Source: Nitrospira sp. (GTDB taxonomy: Bacteria > Nitrospirota > Nitrospiria > Nitrospirales > Nitrospiraceae). From it: a DNA stretch of 64,000 nt. This document shows, piece after piece, positions 1 to 7,328 of this stretch (position 1 is its first letter; every line of letters begins with the position of its first letter). The DNA lies in the NCBI GenBank assembly GCA_005116965.1, contig SWDG01000027.1:426432-490431 (forward strand). The letters are read 5' to 3'. The notes below the pieces were generated by a model. That model saw only the letters and a program-made list of their open reading frames with translations. It had not been told where the DNA came from and searched no databases. The position numbers and the translations under genes were made by a program.

Positions 1-805
1 GAGCAAGGGGGCGTGTCGAACCATAGCCGATTACGGTAAACGGATTCGGAAGTCCATGACTGGTCAAATACTGCTTGACCGCTTCGGCACGGCGCCGACT
101 CAGTTGCATATTGTACTCCGCTTCGCCTCCCGCATCGGTATGGCCCGCGATTTCAATCGGCGTGTCGGGAGCTCTCCGTAAAAGCGTGATGATGTGATCG
201 AGCACCACCTGTCCTTTGGGCGTGATCGTCGCGCTCTTGGGTTCAAACTCGATCGAGGATTTTATCAGGACTTGGTTCAACAGCAGCTGGAGTGCCGACA
301 GAGGAACAGTAGCAGAAGACGATGCTGCCCTCGATGCTACCACCACACGGTCTTCAATTCGTAAGCCTGCTCGTATCACCGGAGCCAACGCCTGTAAGAT
401 CTCCGCCTTCTCACGATGACCGGCCACCTGACCGTTGACCAGCAGCGAACGTCCATCGATGATGATGGAGCCTCGCTCGACCATCACGCCCAAGACCGGC
501 AAGAGTTGCGGCACCATATCCACCCACGCCGCCGTCTTGACCTGCTGATCAACGGTAAACTGGTCGATCACACGCATGCGCGTTTTCGCAGCGAGCGCAT
601 GCGCCTGCTCAAGAATCATGGTCTTACTGCGTTCAGTGGGCAATGACCCGCGAAGGACCAAGCTGCCTTGCTCGACACTGATGTGAAGGCTGGCGGGAGT
701 CGCGATCAGGGACCGTGGCGGGGAGGAAAGGTGCCGAGGAAGGCACACCACGCCGAGAAGCATGAGCGCAACTGCCCCTCCGGTGAGAACCCCTGCACGT
801 CTCAT
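1..805 (-). CDS. OmpA-family protein with BON-like domains (3' end outside window)
   Basis: The visible 268 residues begin with a hydrophobic signal/anchor (about residues 8-22). Two BON-like alpha/beta modules follow (about 40-105 and 105-165), then an OmpA C-terminal peptidoglycan-binding domain (from about 183) with the hallmark IEFEPKSA strand, the EIAGHTDAGG turn and the NMQLSRRRAEAV helix. This order is that of BON-OmpA envelope proteins, which tie the outer membrane to peptidoglycan. The reading frame runs off the left edge at residue 268, probably only a few residues before the natural end. The ATG at 805 opens just before the hydrophobic segment; its ribosome-binding site is weak. 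A collapsed second copy of this gene lies at 3600-3810, on the far side of the coiled-coil gene. Family call is firm; the exact role is not known. Confidence 0.8.
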   Translation of the reverse strand, partial: MRRAGVLTGGAVALMLLGVVCLPRHLSSPPRSLIATPASLHISVEQGSLVLRGSLPTERSKTMILEQAHALAAKTRMRVIDQFTVDQQVKTAAWVDMVPQLLPVLGVMVERGSIIIDGRSLLVNGQVAGHREKAEILQALAPVIRAGLRIEDRVVVASRAASSSATVPLSALQLLLNQVLIKSSIEFEPKSATITPKGQVVLDHIITLLRRAPDTPIEIAGHTDAGGEAEYNMQLSRRRAEAVKQYLTSHGLPNPFTVIGYGSTRPLA

Positions 806-980
806 GGGATCAACTCGCTGTGGATGATGGAACAACTGGGGCGCGAGGCGCCACGTCTGATGATGTCTGTACTAGGATGAGAATGGCCAGTCAAGCGGAG
901 AAATCAGGAACATACACCAACACGGTTTGCTGATCGGGCCTGGTAAATATGAAGCGCTGCTAGAGTGGAAAGAACTACTG

Positions 981-1012
981 GACAGTCGCCCCCCATCAGG
1001 GGCTCGACTGTC
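981..1012 (-). terminator. Hairpin downstream of the coiled-coil gene
   Basis: GACAGTCG pairs with CGACTGTC, with an inner CCCC/GGGG pairing, about 20 nt after the stop of the minus-strand gene ending at 1031. There is no clear T-tract, so this may be a transcript-stabilising hairpin rather than an intrinsic terminator. Confidence 0.45.
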
Positions 1013-1030
1013 ATACCAACCGCAGGCTAG

Positions 1031-3529
1031 TTATAGCCGTTCCCCGTACTTTTGATAGTGTTGCTTCTTGGCGTCGGCGATCCATTTTTCCCGTTTGATG
1101 CGCTCAGGATCGGTCTCGAGTTTCTTGGCGATTTTCTCAATATCTTCTGGCTTCCAACGAGCAATTTGGATGAATGTATGAGTGCCCAGCTTGTGAAGCG
1201 TCTGTGCAATGGCTTGCCCAATCCCGTGAATCTTCTTGAGATCATCTTCCTGCTTGTTCTTGGTGACCTTAGGCTGTCCCGCTGAAGTGTTCGGTTCGGC
1301 TCCCTTCTGACGGGCCTCGCGAGGCCCCTCCTTTGTCGGGGCTGCCTTTGCCGGCACTGCTTTGTCACGAAGTGTCCCACGCAATTCTTTGAGACGTTGT
1401 TGCAGGCGATCGATCTGTTCATCCTTCCCAGGAATGCTTTGTACCGTTTGTGCGAGATTCTGACGTTCTGCTTGAAGATCTTGTAATTGACGGTTGAGAT
1501 TGGCCATCTGTTCGTCTCGTCCCTGCAGCTGTTGCTCATTGAGCAGCAGCTGCTCACGAAGGCGCTCCTGTGCTGCGCATTGTTCTTGGAGCTGGGCTAC
1601 TTCTGACTTATGTTCCTGAACCGTGCGTGCGTATTTCTTTTCCCACTCTTTAAGCTCTGTTCCCTTCTCACGGAGGAGGTTGGCGGTTGGCACGAGCTCT
1701 TCGATCCGACGATCTCGTTCCGCAAGGGTCTTTTCAATCTGCTTGAGGGTTCCCCGATGGGCCGCTTCTCGGTCACTTAGCTCAACCTCCAACTGATGGA
1801 CGCGGCCCTGTAGCGACTCCAGCTTCTTCAGGTGGGCGCGCAGGCGGTCCCGATCGGCAAGGCCTTCGTTGAGTTGGGCAATATGCTCGCGCAGCACCCG
1901 GATTTCCTCCTTCAAGACTTCCTGGGCTTGCTCGGCGGTTCGACTCGCTTGTTGCGCTTCGTGCAGTTTCTCCGTCTGAGCTGCCGCATTCGCATCGAAC
2001 TTACTGATCCGGCGATCACGTTCCGCAAGGGACTGTTCGAGCTGCTTGTTGGTTCCCCGATGCACGGCTTCTCGGTCACTCAATTCGACCTCGAGCTGAT
2101 GCACACGGCCCTGGACTGACTCCAGCTTCTTCAGCTGGGTGCGCAATCGGTCCCGATCAGCAAGGTCTTCGTTGAGTTGCGCGATACGGTTGTGCAGAAC
2201 CTGAATGTCTTCCTTCAACACTTCCTGGGCATGCTCGGCATCCTGATATGCCAGTTGGGCTACACGGATCTCGTCCAGCTGGGCCACCGCACTCCTATTG
2301 AGCTCACTGATCTGCCCATCCCGCTCCGCCAGCGACTGTTCGACCTGCTGGAGAGTGCCTCGATGGGCCGCTTCCCGGTCACTCAATTCAACCTCCAGCT
2401 GATGGACACGATCACGCACCTTGGCCAACTTCTCCACTTCAGCGCGCAGGCGGTCCCGATCGGCAAGGCCTTCGTTGAGTTGCGCGATATGGTCGCGCAG
2501 CACCCGATTTTCCTCTTTCAACACCTCCTGGGTGTGTTCGGCGGCCTGACAAGCCTGTTGGGCCCCACGAAGCTCATCCAGCTGAGCAATCGCACTCATA
2601 TTGAACTCACTGATTCGTCCATCGCGCTCCACAAGCGACTGTTCAAACTGCTGGAGCGCTCCCCGATGGACCACTTCCCGATTACTCAGTTCGACCTCCA
2701 GCTGATGCACGCGATCTTGTACTGAGGCCAACTTCTCCAGATGGGCACGCAGACGATCCCGATCGGCGAGGTCATTGTTGAGTTGGGCAATATGGTCGCG
2801 CAGCACCCGGATTTCCTCTTTCAACACTTCCTGAGTGTGCTCGGCGGCGTGACAAGCCTGTTGCGCCCCGCGAAGCTCATCAATCCGGGCGGCCATGTTG
2901 TGATCGAATTCACTAATCCGGTGGTTGCGCTCGACCAGAGACTGTTCGAACTGCTGGAGCGCCCCCCGATGAGCCGCCTCTCGATCACTCAGCTCGACCT
3001 CCAACTGATGGACGCGGTCTTGCACCGACTCAAGCTTCTCGACCCGGGCACGGAGGTGATCCCGATCGGCAAGGCCTTCATTGAGCTGGGTAATGTGCTC
3101 GCGTAGGACACGGACTTCTTCCTTCAGGACCTCGTGGGTTTGCTCGGCATTCTGACAAGCCTGTTGCGCTCCGCGGAGTTCGTTGGCCAGGGCGCCAATA
3201 GTCGCATTGAGATCACTCACGCGATGGCGTGCCGCAACTCCTTCAGCTTCCACGTCCGTCAGATGTTTCGATTGCGCCGCGACCTCTGCTTCGAGCGCCT
3301 TCACCCGCTCACTTCGCGCGGTGAGTTCTCGTTGGGTTGCGGTGGACTGCGTCTCGGACGACATGATCTTCTGTTCGAGCATCTGCATCGCTGCATTCTT
3401 GACCTTCAGCTCATGCGAGGTCGTTTCCAACGCCTGTTCCTTCGCCCGCAGTAAATTGGTGAGCTGCTGGCATTGCTGCTCGAACGAATCCTTAGAGCTC
3501 TGCTGCAACCATCTGTTCAGTGTACTCAT
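1031..3529 (-). CDS. Repeat coiled-coil protein with C-terminal helix-hairpin-helix domain
   Basis: This 832-aa protein is almost entirely predicted coiled coil. Residues about 117-621 are five tandem copies of a 101-residue unit, each with a VLKEE-type start, a QLNEGLADRDRL segment and a VHQLEVELSDRE segment, so the DNA carries five 303-bp repeats (about 1667-3181). A Lys/Pro/Ala-rich linker (about 715-758) leads to a C-terminal domain (about 760-832) with KKIHGIGQAIAQTLHKLG, a helix-hairpin-helix motif of the kind found in DNA-binding and scaffold proteins. There is no signal peptide, so it is probably cytoplasmic. It sits between the OmpA gene and the remnant of a second OmpA copy. The function is unknown; a structural or nucleoid-related scaffold is a guess from architecture only. 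Confidence 0.75.
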   Translation of the reverse strand: MSTLNRWLQQSSKDSFEQQCQQLTNLLRAKEQALETTSHELKVKNAAMQMLEQKIMSSETQSTATQRELTARSERVKALEAEVAAQSKHLTDVEAEGVAARHRVSDLNATIGALANELRGAQQACQNAEQTHEVLKEEVRVLREHITQLNEGLADRDHLRARVEKLESVQDRVHQLEVELSDREAAHRGALQQFEQSLVERNHRISEFDHNMAARIDELRGAQQACHAAEHTQEVLKEEIRVLRDHIAQLNNDLADRDRLRAHLEKLASVQDRVHQLEVELSNREVVHRGALQQFEQSLVERDGRISEFNMSAIAQLDELRGAQQACQAAEHTQEVLKEENRVLRDHIAQLNEGLADRDRLRAEVEKLAKVRDRVHQLEVELSDREAAHRGTLQQVEQSLAERDGQISELNRSAVAQLDEIRVAQLAYQDAEHAQEVLKEDIQVLHNRIAQLNEDLADRDRLRTQLKKLESVQGRVHQLEVELSDREAVHRGTNKQLEQSLAERDRRISKFDANAAAQTEKLHEAQQASRTAEQAQEVLKEEIRVLREHIAQLNEGLADRDRLRAHLKKLESLQGRVHQLEVELSDREAAHRGTLKQIEKTLAERDRRIEELVPTANLLREKGTELKEWEKKYARTVQEHKSEVAQLQEQCAAQERLREQLLLNEQQLQGRDEQMANLNRQLQDLQAERQNLAQTVQSIPGKDEQIDRLQQRLKELRGTLRDKAVPAKAAPTKEGPREARQKGAEPNTSAGQPKVTKNKQEDDLKKIHGIGQAIAQTLHKLGTHTFIQIARWKPEDIEKIAKKLETDPERIKREKWIADAKKQHYQKYGERL
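1667..3181 (-). repeat. Five tandem 303-bp coding repeats
   Basis: Five consecutive in-frame units of exactly 101 codons encode the coiled-coil rod of the gene at 1031-3529. The fifth unit has drifted at its end. The units remain clearly alike at the DNA level, so copy number could change by recombination. Confidence 0.85.
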
Positions 3530-3599
3530 ACGTCACTCAATCCTTAGATCAGCAGTTCGATGGAAAAATTCTGTTTGAAGGCAGGTTTGAGATCTCAGA

Positions 3600-3810
3600 T
3601 GAAGGCGGGTACATGCCGAACCATCACCGATTGCGGTCATCGGATTCGTGAGTCCGTTACTAGTCCGGCTCAGTTGCATATTGCACCCTGCACTTGGGAG
3701 AGAATCCCCACAGGCCTCATGAGCTCAGTCAGCTGACATGAATTAGGACCACTGGGGTTAGACGTGTGACGGTACCACATTTTATGATGCATGTACTAGG
3801 GTTAGATTTG
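3600..3810 (-). pseudogene. Collapsed remnant of a second OmpA/BON gene
   Basis: On the + strand, 3605-3690 matches the start of the window (the OmpA C-terminal coding region): shared blocks include GCCGAACCAT-like, CGGATTCG and CTCAGTTGCATATTG. About 36 nt between the ACTGGT-like and CTCAGTTG blocks are missing. From about 3700 the sequence instead matches the start-codon region and upstream flank of the same gene (compare 775-900: GAGAATCCCC, CTCATG, CACTGGG, TGTACTAGG, GGCCAGTC blocks). The two ends of a gene copy have therefore been joined after loss of the roughly 600-bp middle. Many substitutions show it is old. It cannot encode a product. Confidence 0.7.
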
Positions 3811-3862
3811 GCCAGTCGAGTGGGTCAAGCAAGAGGGTGCACAGGCTTTCTTTGCGGCTCGG

Positions 3863-4112
3863 TCAGAGCTGACCCACGGAAATATCAGACCACGAGGTGT
3901 GGAGACTCAGATGGACGAAGAATAACGCGAGAATCCATCGAATGAGGAACTCCGGGCGGAGCTCGATCAATGGCGCCATTGAACCCACCATCCCCAGCCC
4001 GATGAATGACGTCAACCTCGGATCGAACTGGTCTATTGGCGGCTGCAACGAATCAGCGTAGAATTCATCGCATATTTTCGCTCCCATTTCCAGTTGGTCC
4101 GTATACTCAAGA
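3863..4112 (-). pseudogene. Unassigned coding-like fragment, possibly a regulator C-terminus
   Basis: An open minus-strand frame runs through this stretch and past the point where the short-chain dehydrogenase homology begins. Its residues (for example FDPRLTSFIGLGMVGSMAP followed by hydrophobic helices) faintly resemble the C-terminal ligand-binding half of TetR-type regulators, but no DNA-binding domain is present. If it is real, its 5' part was lost at the same breakpoint that removed the dehydrogenase 5' end. The identification is weak and it may be non-coding. Confidence 0.25.
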
Positions 4113-4631
4113 GTGCAGGTTGAGCGATTGATGGCCGACACAGTGGCCCGTTATGGCCGGCTCGATATTCTGGTCAACAATGCTGGTATCGGCGGCGGAA
4201 GTCGAGTGGCGGACACAAGCACCGAAGCATTTGATCAGGTCATGAATGTCAATTTACGCGGCACGTTCTTCTGCTGTCGAGCAGGCTTCCGACAGATGCA
4301 GCAACAGGGCGGCGGAGTGATCATCAACATGGCGAGTGTGGCCGGCGTACAGGCTTGGGCAGACACCGGGACCTACAGCGCTTCAAAGCACGGCATCATG
4401 GCGCTCACCAAATCATTGGCGGATGAAGGCCGTCAATATCACGTCAAAGTCAGCGCCATCTGTCCAGGAGCCGTGGCAGACGAGCTGGTAGATGCGTCTC
4501 CGGCGGACATCGAGCGCAGTGAAAAGATCGACCCGTTCGATATAGCGGAAGCGGCCATTTACCTTTCGACGCTTGGAAAGCATGCAGTGGTGCATCAGAT
4601 CGTCATTGATCGGGCAGGCGCGGATTGGTGA
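4113..4631 (+). pseudogene. 5'-truncated short-chain dehydrogenase/reductase
   Basis: The 172-residue frame starts inside a classical SDR. It has the NNAG motif, the catalytic Ser in NMASVAG, the YSASK active site and the ICPGAV segment, but lacks the N-terminal 75-80 residues with the TGxxxGIG nucleotide-binding loop; family members are usually about 250 aa. Upstream codons in the same frame do not look like an SDR, and homology begins abruptly at QVERLMAD, so the break lies near 4108-4116. Only a GTG serves as start. Without the Rossmann glycine loop it should not bind NAD(P), so this is best read as a gene fragment. Confidence 0.7.
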
Positions 4632-4853
4632 AGCTCCACGGTCGTTGAGGGGATAACGGAGAGCAGTTTCTATCACATCCCTATAGTGCGACTCGCACGA
4701 TCCGGCGGCGACGGACTCAACATCTCAACCTTACTGCCCCTCTTCCTTGTGCCCACGATGTCTATGATCTTTGAGGAGTGGCACCCGAGAAAATCCGAGA
4801 AGGAAAAGCCGCAGGCCGCCATTCTTGTAGGACCGATAACCCCGCTTCCGGCG

Positions 4854-4869
4854 CTGGAGTAGTCTCCAG
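4854..4869 (-). terminator. Short hairpin after rbgA
   Basis: CTGGAG and CTCCAG form a 6-bp stem with a TAGT loop, 11-26 nt beyond the rbgA stop codon. It has no T-run and is modest evidence only. Confidence 0.3.
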
Positions 4870-4879
4870 CCGACTCCCT

Positions 4880-5749
4880 TCAGGCTGGTTCAGACTGCGC
4901 TGTTTGCCCTGCCCCTGGAACTTCCAAACTGGCGCGGCCCAGCGTGCCATCGCGGTAGTCGGCGAGGAGAATCCTCGCGGCCTTATCCCGGTCCAACGCC
5001 CCGCCGCTTCCGGCCAGCAGACAGCCGCGCTTTCTGGCGATGGCTTCAATCACCCTCGCGCTGGTCAGCCCCTCCACCCCAAATCCATAGCGGGCCGTGA
5101 GTCTGGCTGGATACCGCATGAGCAGCTTCCCAGCGAGAAACTCGGCGACAGTTTCATCATCCACGACCGTGTGCCCTACAGCATTGATTGTCGCAAGCAA
5201 CAAACCCACCTCAGGGTCCTTGATCGTCCCCCAGAGCAGTCCAGGCGAGTCGATGATGGCCATCTGGTCGCCCAGCTTGTGCCGCTGTTGAACTTTGGTC
5301 ACCGCCGGTTCATCCCCCACACGGGCGATGCGCCGCTTCAGGAGCGTATTCATCAAGGTCGACTTGCCGACGTTGGGAACACCCATGATCAGCATGCGCA
5401 GCGGCTTCACACTGCTATTGCGATGGGGCGCGAGCTGCTGGGAGAGCCGGGGAATCTTGGCAGCATCACCCGCACCTTTGCACGACAGAGCCACGGCCAA
5501 GACGCCTTCTTGTTGGTTGAACCGTTCGAGCCAGGCCTTTGTGACCGCCGGGTCGGCAAGATCGGCTTTGTTAAGAACTTTCAAGCACGAGCGCTGCCGG
5601 GGCAGACGCAGCTCTTCAATCAATGGATTGGAACTGGCCTGGGGGGCACGCGCATCCAGCACCTCGACAATGACATCGATCACTTCCATCGTCTTGGCCG
5701 CTTCTTTGCGCGCGGCATTCATGTGACCAGGAAACCACTGTATCGACAT
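4880..5749 (-). CDS. rbgA: Ribosome biogenesis GTPase YlqF/RbgA
   Basis: This 289-aa circularly permuted GTPase assists late assembly of the 50S subunit. It begins with the family signature IQWFPGHM. The G motifs come in permuted order: G4 NKAD (about 60-63), then G1 GVPNVGKS (about 123-130) and G3 DSPG (about 167-170), followed by the helical C-terminal domain. The start chosen is the ATG giving MSIQWFPGHM; an ATG three codons upstream (5758) is possible and neither has a strong Shine-Dalgarno. It appears monocistronic, flanked by gene remnants on both sides. A long reading frame on the opposite strand is a shadow of this gene. Confidence 0.92.
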   Translation of the reverse strand: MSIQWFPGHMNAARKEAAKTMEVIDVIVEVLDARAPQASSNPLIEELRLPRQRSCLKVLNKADLADPAVTKAWLERFNQQEGVLAVALSCKGAGDAAKIPRLSQQLAPHRNSSVKPLRMLIMGVPNVGKSTLMNTLLKRRIARVGDEPAVTKVQQRHKLGDQMAIIDSPGLLWGTIKDPEVGLLLATINAVGHTVVDDETVAEFLAGKLLMRYPARLTARYGFGVEGLTSARVIEAIARKRGCLLAGSGGALDRDKAARILLADYRDGTLGRASLEVPGAGQTAQSEPA

Positions 5750-5874
5750 ACTGAACATCTTTCAGATCAAGAGGACAGACTGACAGCGTCGCAGAGAGGG
5801 GCAAGAGACGTCAAGCACAGGCCCTGCACGTAGAGGAAGTCACCGGAAATCGAGCAGTACCGATGATATGAGAA

Positions 5875-5991
5875 TCAGGCCCCGAGAGTGGGCAACAGCG
5901 ATTTGAGCTGTACGGCCAGGCCCATGTCTCCGCTCACGTGGAGGCGGCCGGTCGTCACACTGGCTGGAACAGTATTAACACGTGCGGACTG
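5875..5991 (-). pseudogene. C-terminal remnant of an SCP2-like sterol-carrier domain protein
   Basis: A minus-strand frame between two stops encodes about 38 residues ending GRLHVSGDMGLAVQLKSLL plus a short tail and stop. That matches the closing strand and last helix of SCP2-type domains. Nothing upstream continues the domain: an in-frame TGA sits at 5992-5994. It is probably the stub of a deleted gene. Confidence 0.45.
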
Positions 5992-6043
5992 TCAGTGTAG
6001 TAAAGACAGCCTCTGAGGGCCGGCATGGCTCAGTGGACATAAT

Positions 6044-6075
6044 TACAGGCTCACCTTCTTTATGGTGAGCCTGTA
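6044..6075 (-). terminator. Strong hairpin downstream of the RsbRD-like gene
   Basis: TACAGGCTCACC and GGTGAGCCTGTA form a perfect 12-bp stem with an 8-nt loop, about 40 nt past the stop of the gene ending at 6113. It may act in either direction. Confidence 0.6.
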
Positions 6076-6091
6076 GGCACTGCAGCTACAG

Positions 6092-6113
6092 ACATTCCAC
6101 TCCTGTGGAATGT
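6092..6113 (-). terminator. Second hairpin abutting the stop codon
   Basis: ACATTCCAC and GTGGAATGT form a perfect 9-bp stem with a TCCT loop. The stem touches the TAA of the upstream gene, making a tandem hairpin with the one at 6044-6075. Confidence 0.45.
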
Positions 6114-6598
6114 TAGGCGTGCACTTTCTGATGATCGTCCCGGCGCCTGCGGAGATTCGATCCGATGCGCGTCCGCTCACGCTCATACCCCATGGCGGTG
6201 TAATACAAGGCGCGATCGAAGAACTGGCCGAGGATGTGCATCAGTTCCAGCTCTCCCTGCAGTTGCATGGGAGTATCGGAAAACCCTTCGCGTTGGACGA
6301 AGGCGGTCATGTGTTCTCTCGTGGCGGTGATGGCCCAGAGAAAGTGGCTATAGGCGACACCCTGTGCGGCACGGCGGGCACCTAGCTCTGTGTAGCGCTG
6401 TTCGACCTCCGCCTCGGTCAGGTCCATCAACCAGTTATTCAAGTTTTGGTAGATCTCACGGGTGCGGGCTTGGAGCTCGTCCGCTGGGACTTTACGGAGA
6501 TCGCTACAGCGGGGAGAGTTCCACACCTTTTCGCTGAGCTCTCGGGCAAGCTGTTCGGAGTTTTTCTCGATGAGCCGCACCAATCGGCGTGCCGGCAT
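6113..6598 (-). CDS. RsbRD N-terminal-like sensor domain protein
   Basis: A 161-aa all-helical, hydrophilic protein without signal or membrane segment. The pattern (LIEKNSEQLARELSEKVW, then AEVEQRYTELGARRAAQG and HFLWAITATREHM) resembles the RsbRD N-terminal domain, a globin-like helical sensor module normally joined to a STAS domain in stressosome proteins. Here it stands alone. The start is fixed by a strong site, GGAGGT, 6-7 nt before the ATG at 6598; the frame opens upstream but without comparable signals. The gene is followed by two hairpins and preceded by a plausible promoter. A stand-alone signalling role is an inference. Confidence 0.6.
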   Translation of the reverse strand: MPARRLVRLIEKNSEQLARELSEKVWNSPRCSDLRKVPADELQARTREIYQNLNNWLMDLTEAEVEQRYTELGARRAAQGVAYSHFLWAITATREHMTAFVQREGFSDTPMQLQGELELMHILGQFFDRALYYTAMGYERERTRIGSNLRRRRDDHQKVHA

Positions 6599-6658
6599 AG
6601 CGCACCTCCATTTAAATTGGTTGTGTACAGGAATATCTGCGCTTCCGCGCCAGGGCAG

Positions 6659-6688
6659 ACAATACTTGAATGATGCCGTCAAGGTCAA
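6659..6688 (-). promoter_or_regulatory. Putative sigma-70 promoter for the RsbRD-like gene
   Basis: Read on the minus strand: TTGACC, an 18-nt spacer and TATTGT, about 60 nt upstream of the chosen start codon. This is a partial consensus match. Confidence 0.4.
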
Positions 6689-6810
6689 TGACACGTTCGT
6701 CGGGGCTGGCAGATGCCCCCTTCCCATCTCAGTGTAGAGAAGCATGCCCTTCAACCATCTCCGCCGCTCCTCTCACAGAATCGAAAGAAGTCCTCATCGC
6801 AGGTTGGATA

Positions 6811-6827
6811 ATTGGACACCTGTTGCC
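6811..6827 (+). repeat. Left 17-bp flanking direct repeat of the crcB mobile unit
   Basis: ATTGGACACCTGTTGCC lies directly left of the first IS end. The same 17 bases with one change (C to T at base 16) lie directly right of the last IS end at 8739-8755. It is best read as a target-site duplication. Confidence 0.7.
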
Positions 6828-6873
6828 TGTAATCCCACAATGATAATGTCCGGTTCTACCACAATAGAACTGT
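6828..6873 (+). repeat. Solitary left terminal repeat of the ISNCY element
   Basis: This is an exact 46-bp copy of 7324-7369. The bases on either side differ, and no internal IS sequence follows it, so it is an isolated end upstream of crcB. Confidence 0.8.
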
Positions 6874-6923
6874 TTGCGTCGGGATTGTACTATGTCCCCT
6901 TTGCCAGAATCATAGCGAATCCC

Positions 6924-6952
6924 GTGACTGGATCACCTCACTTGAGTACAAT
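6924..6952 (+). promoter_or_regulatory. Putative crcB promoter
   Basis: GTGACT, a 17-nt spacer and TACAAT lie 41 nt upstream of the crcB ATG and inside the mobile unit, so the passenger may bring its own promoter. No fluoride-riboswitch-like sequence was recognised in this leader. Confidence 0.35.
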
Positions 6953-6992
6953 GACACGTCAAACAGGCTCACACTTTTCAGCGAGTCACACC

Positions 6993-7328
6993 ATGCGCAC
7001 GCTTGTTCTCATCGGCACCGGCGGGTATATCGGGTCGATCCTTCGCTATCTGCTCAGTAGCTATGTGCAGCAGCTCAGCAAGGGCCTCCAGTTTCCCTTC
7101 GGCACGTTGGCGGTCAATGTGGTGGGCTGTGTGCTGATTGGCTGTCTCGCGGAGCTGGCAGATCAGCGCAGTCTCATCTCAGACGAAACCCGTGGCTTTC
7201 TCATCGTCGGAATCCTCGGGGGGTTTACCACCTTCTCAGCCTTTGGTAACGAAACCATGAATCTTCTTCGCAGCGGAGAACCGTGGCTCGCCTTTGGGAA
7301 TATCCTCGGCCACATTACTCTCGTGTAA
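6993..7328 (+). CDS. crcB: CrcB/Fluc fluoride channel, C-terminus cut by IS end
   Basis: CrcB forms a dual-topology dimeric channel that exports fluoride across the inner membrane. The 111 residues show the family pattern: GTGGYIGSILRYLL in TM1, FPFGTLAVNVVGC in TM2, then the signature GGFTTFSAFGNET lining the pore in TM3. The usual length is about 120-130 aa. Here the fourth membrane helix stops after HITL because the left end of the IS begins at 7324 and supplies a Val codon and TAA stop. About 12-16 residues of TM4 are therefore missing. The channel might be impaired or still work. The gene travels inside a mobile unit. Confidence 0.85.
   Translation: MRTLVLIGTGGYIGSILRYLLSSYVQQLSKGLQFPFGTLAVNVVGCVLIGCLAELADQRSLISDETRGFLIVGILGGFTTFSAFGNETMNLLRSGEPWLAFGNILGHITLV

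Noticed and set aside
1832-3578. Several rightward open frames of 95-182 codons opposite the coiled-coil gene
   Set aside because: Their apparent repeats only mirror the 303-bp repeats of the real minus-strand gene.
4778-5833. A 351-codon rightward open frame across the rbgA gene
   Set aside because: It lies wholly opposite a well-conserved GTPase gene and has the composition of a complementary-strand shadow.
6874-6992. A fluoride riboswitch in front of crcB
   Set aside because: The conserved blocks of the crcB-motif riboswitch could not be recognised in this leader.
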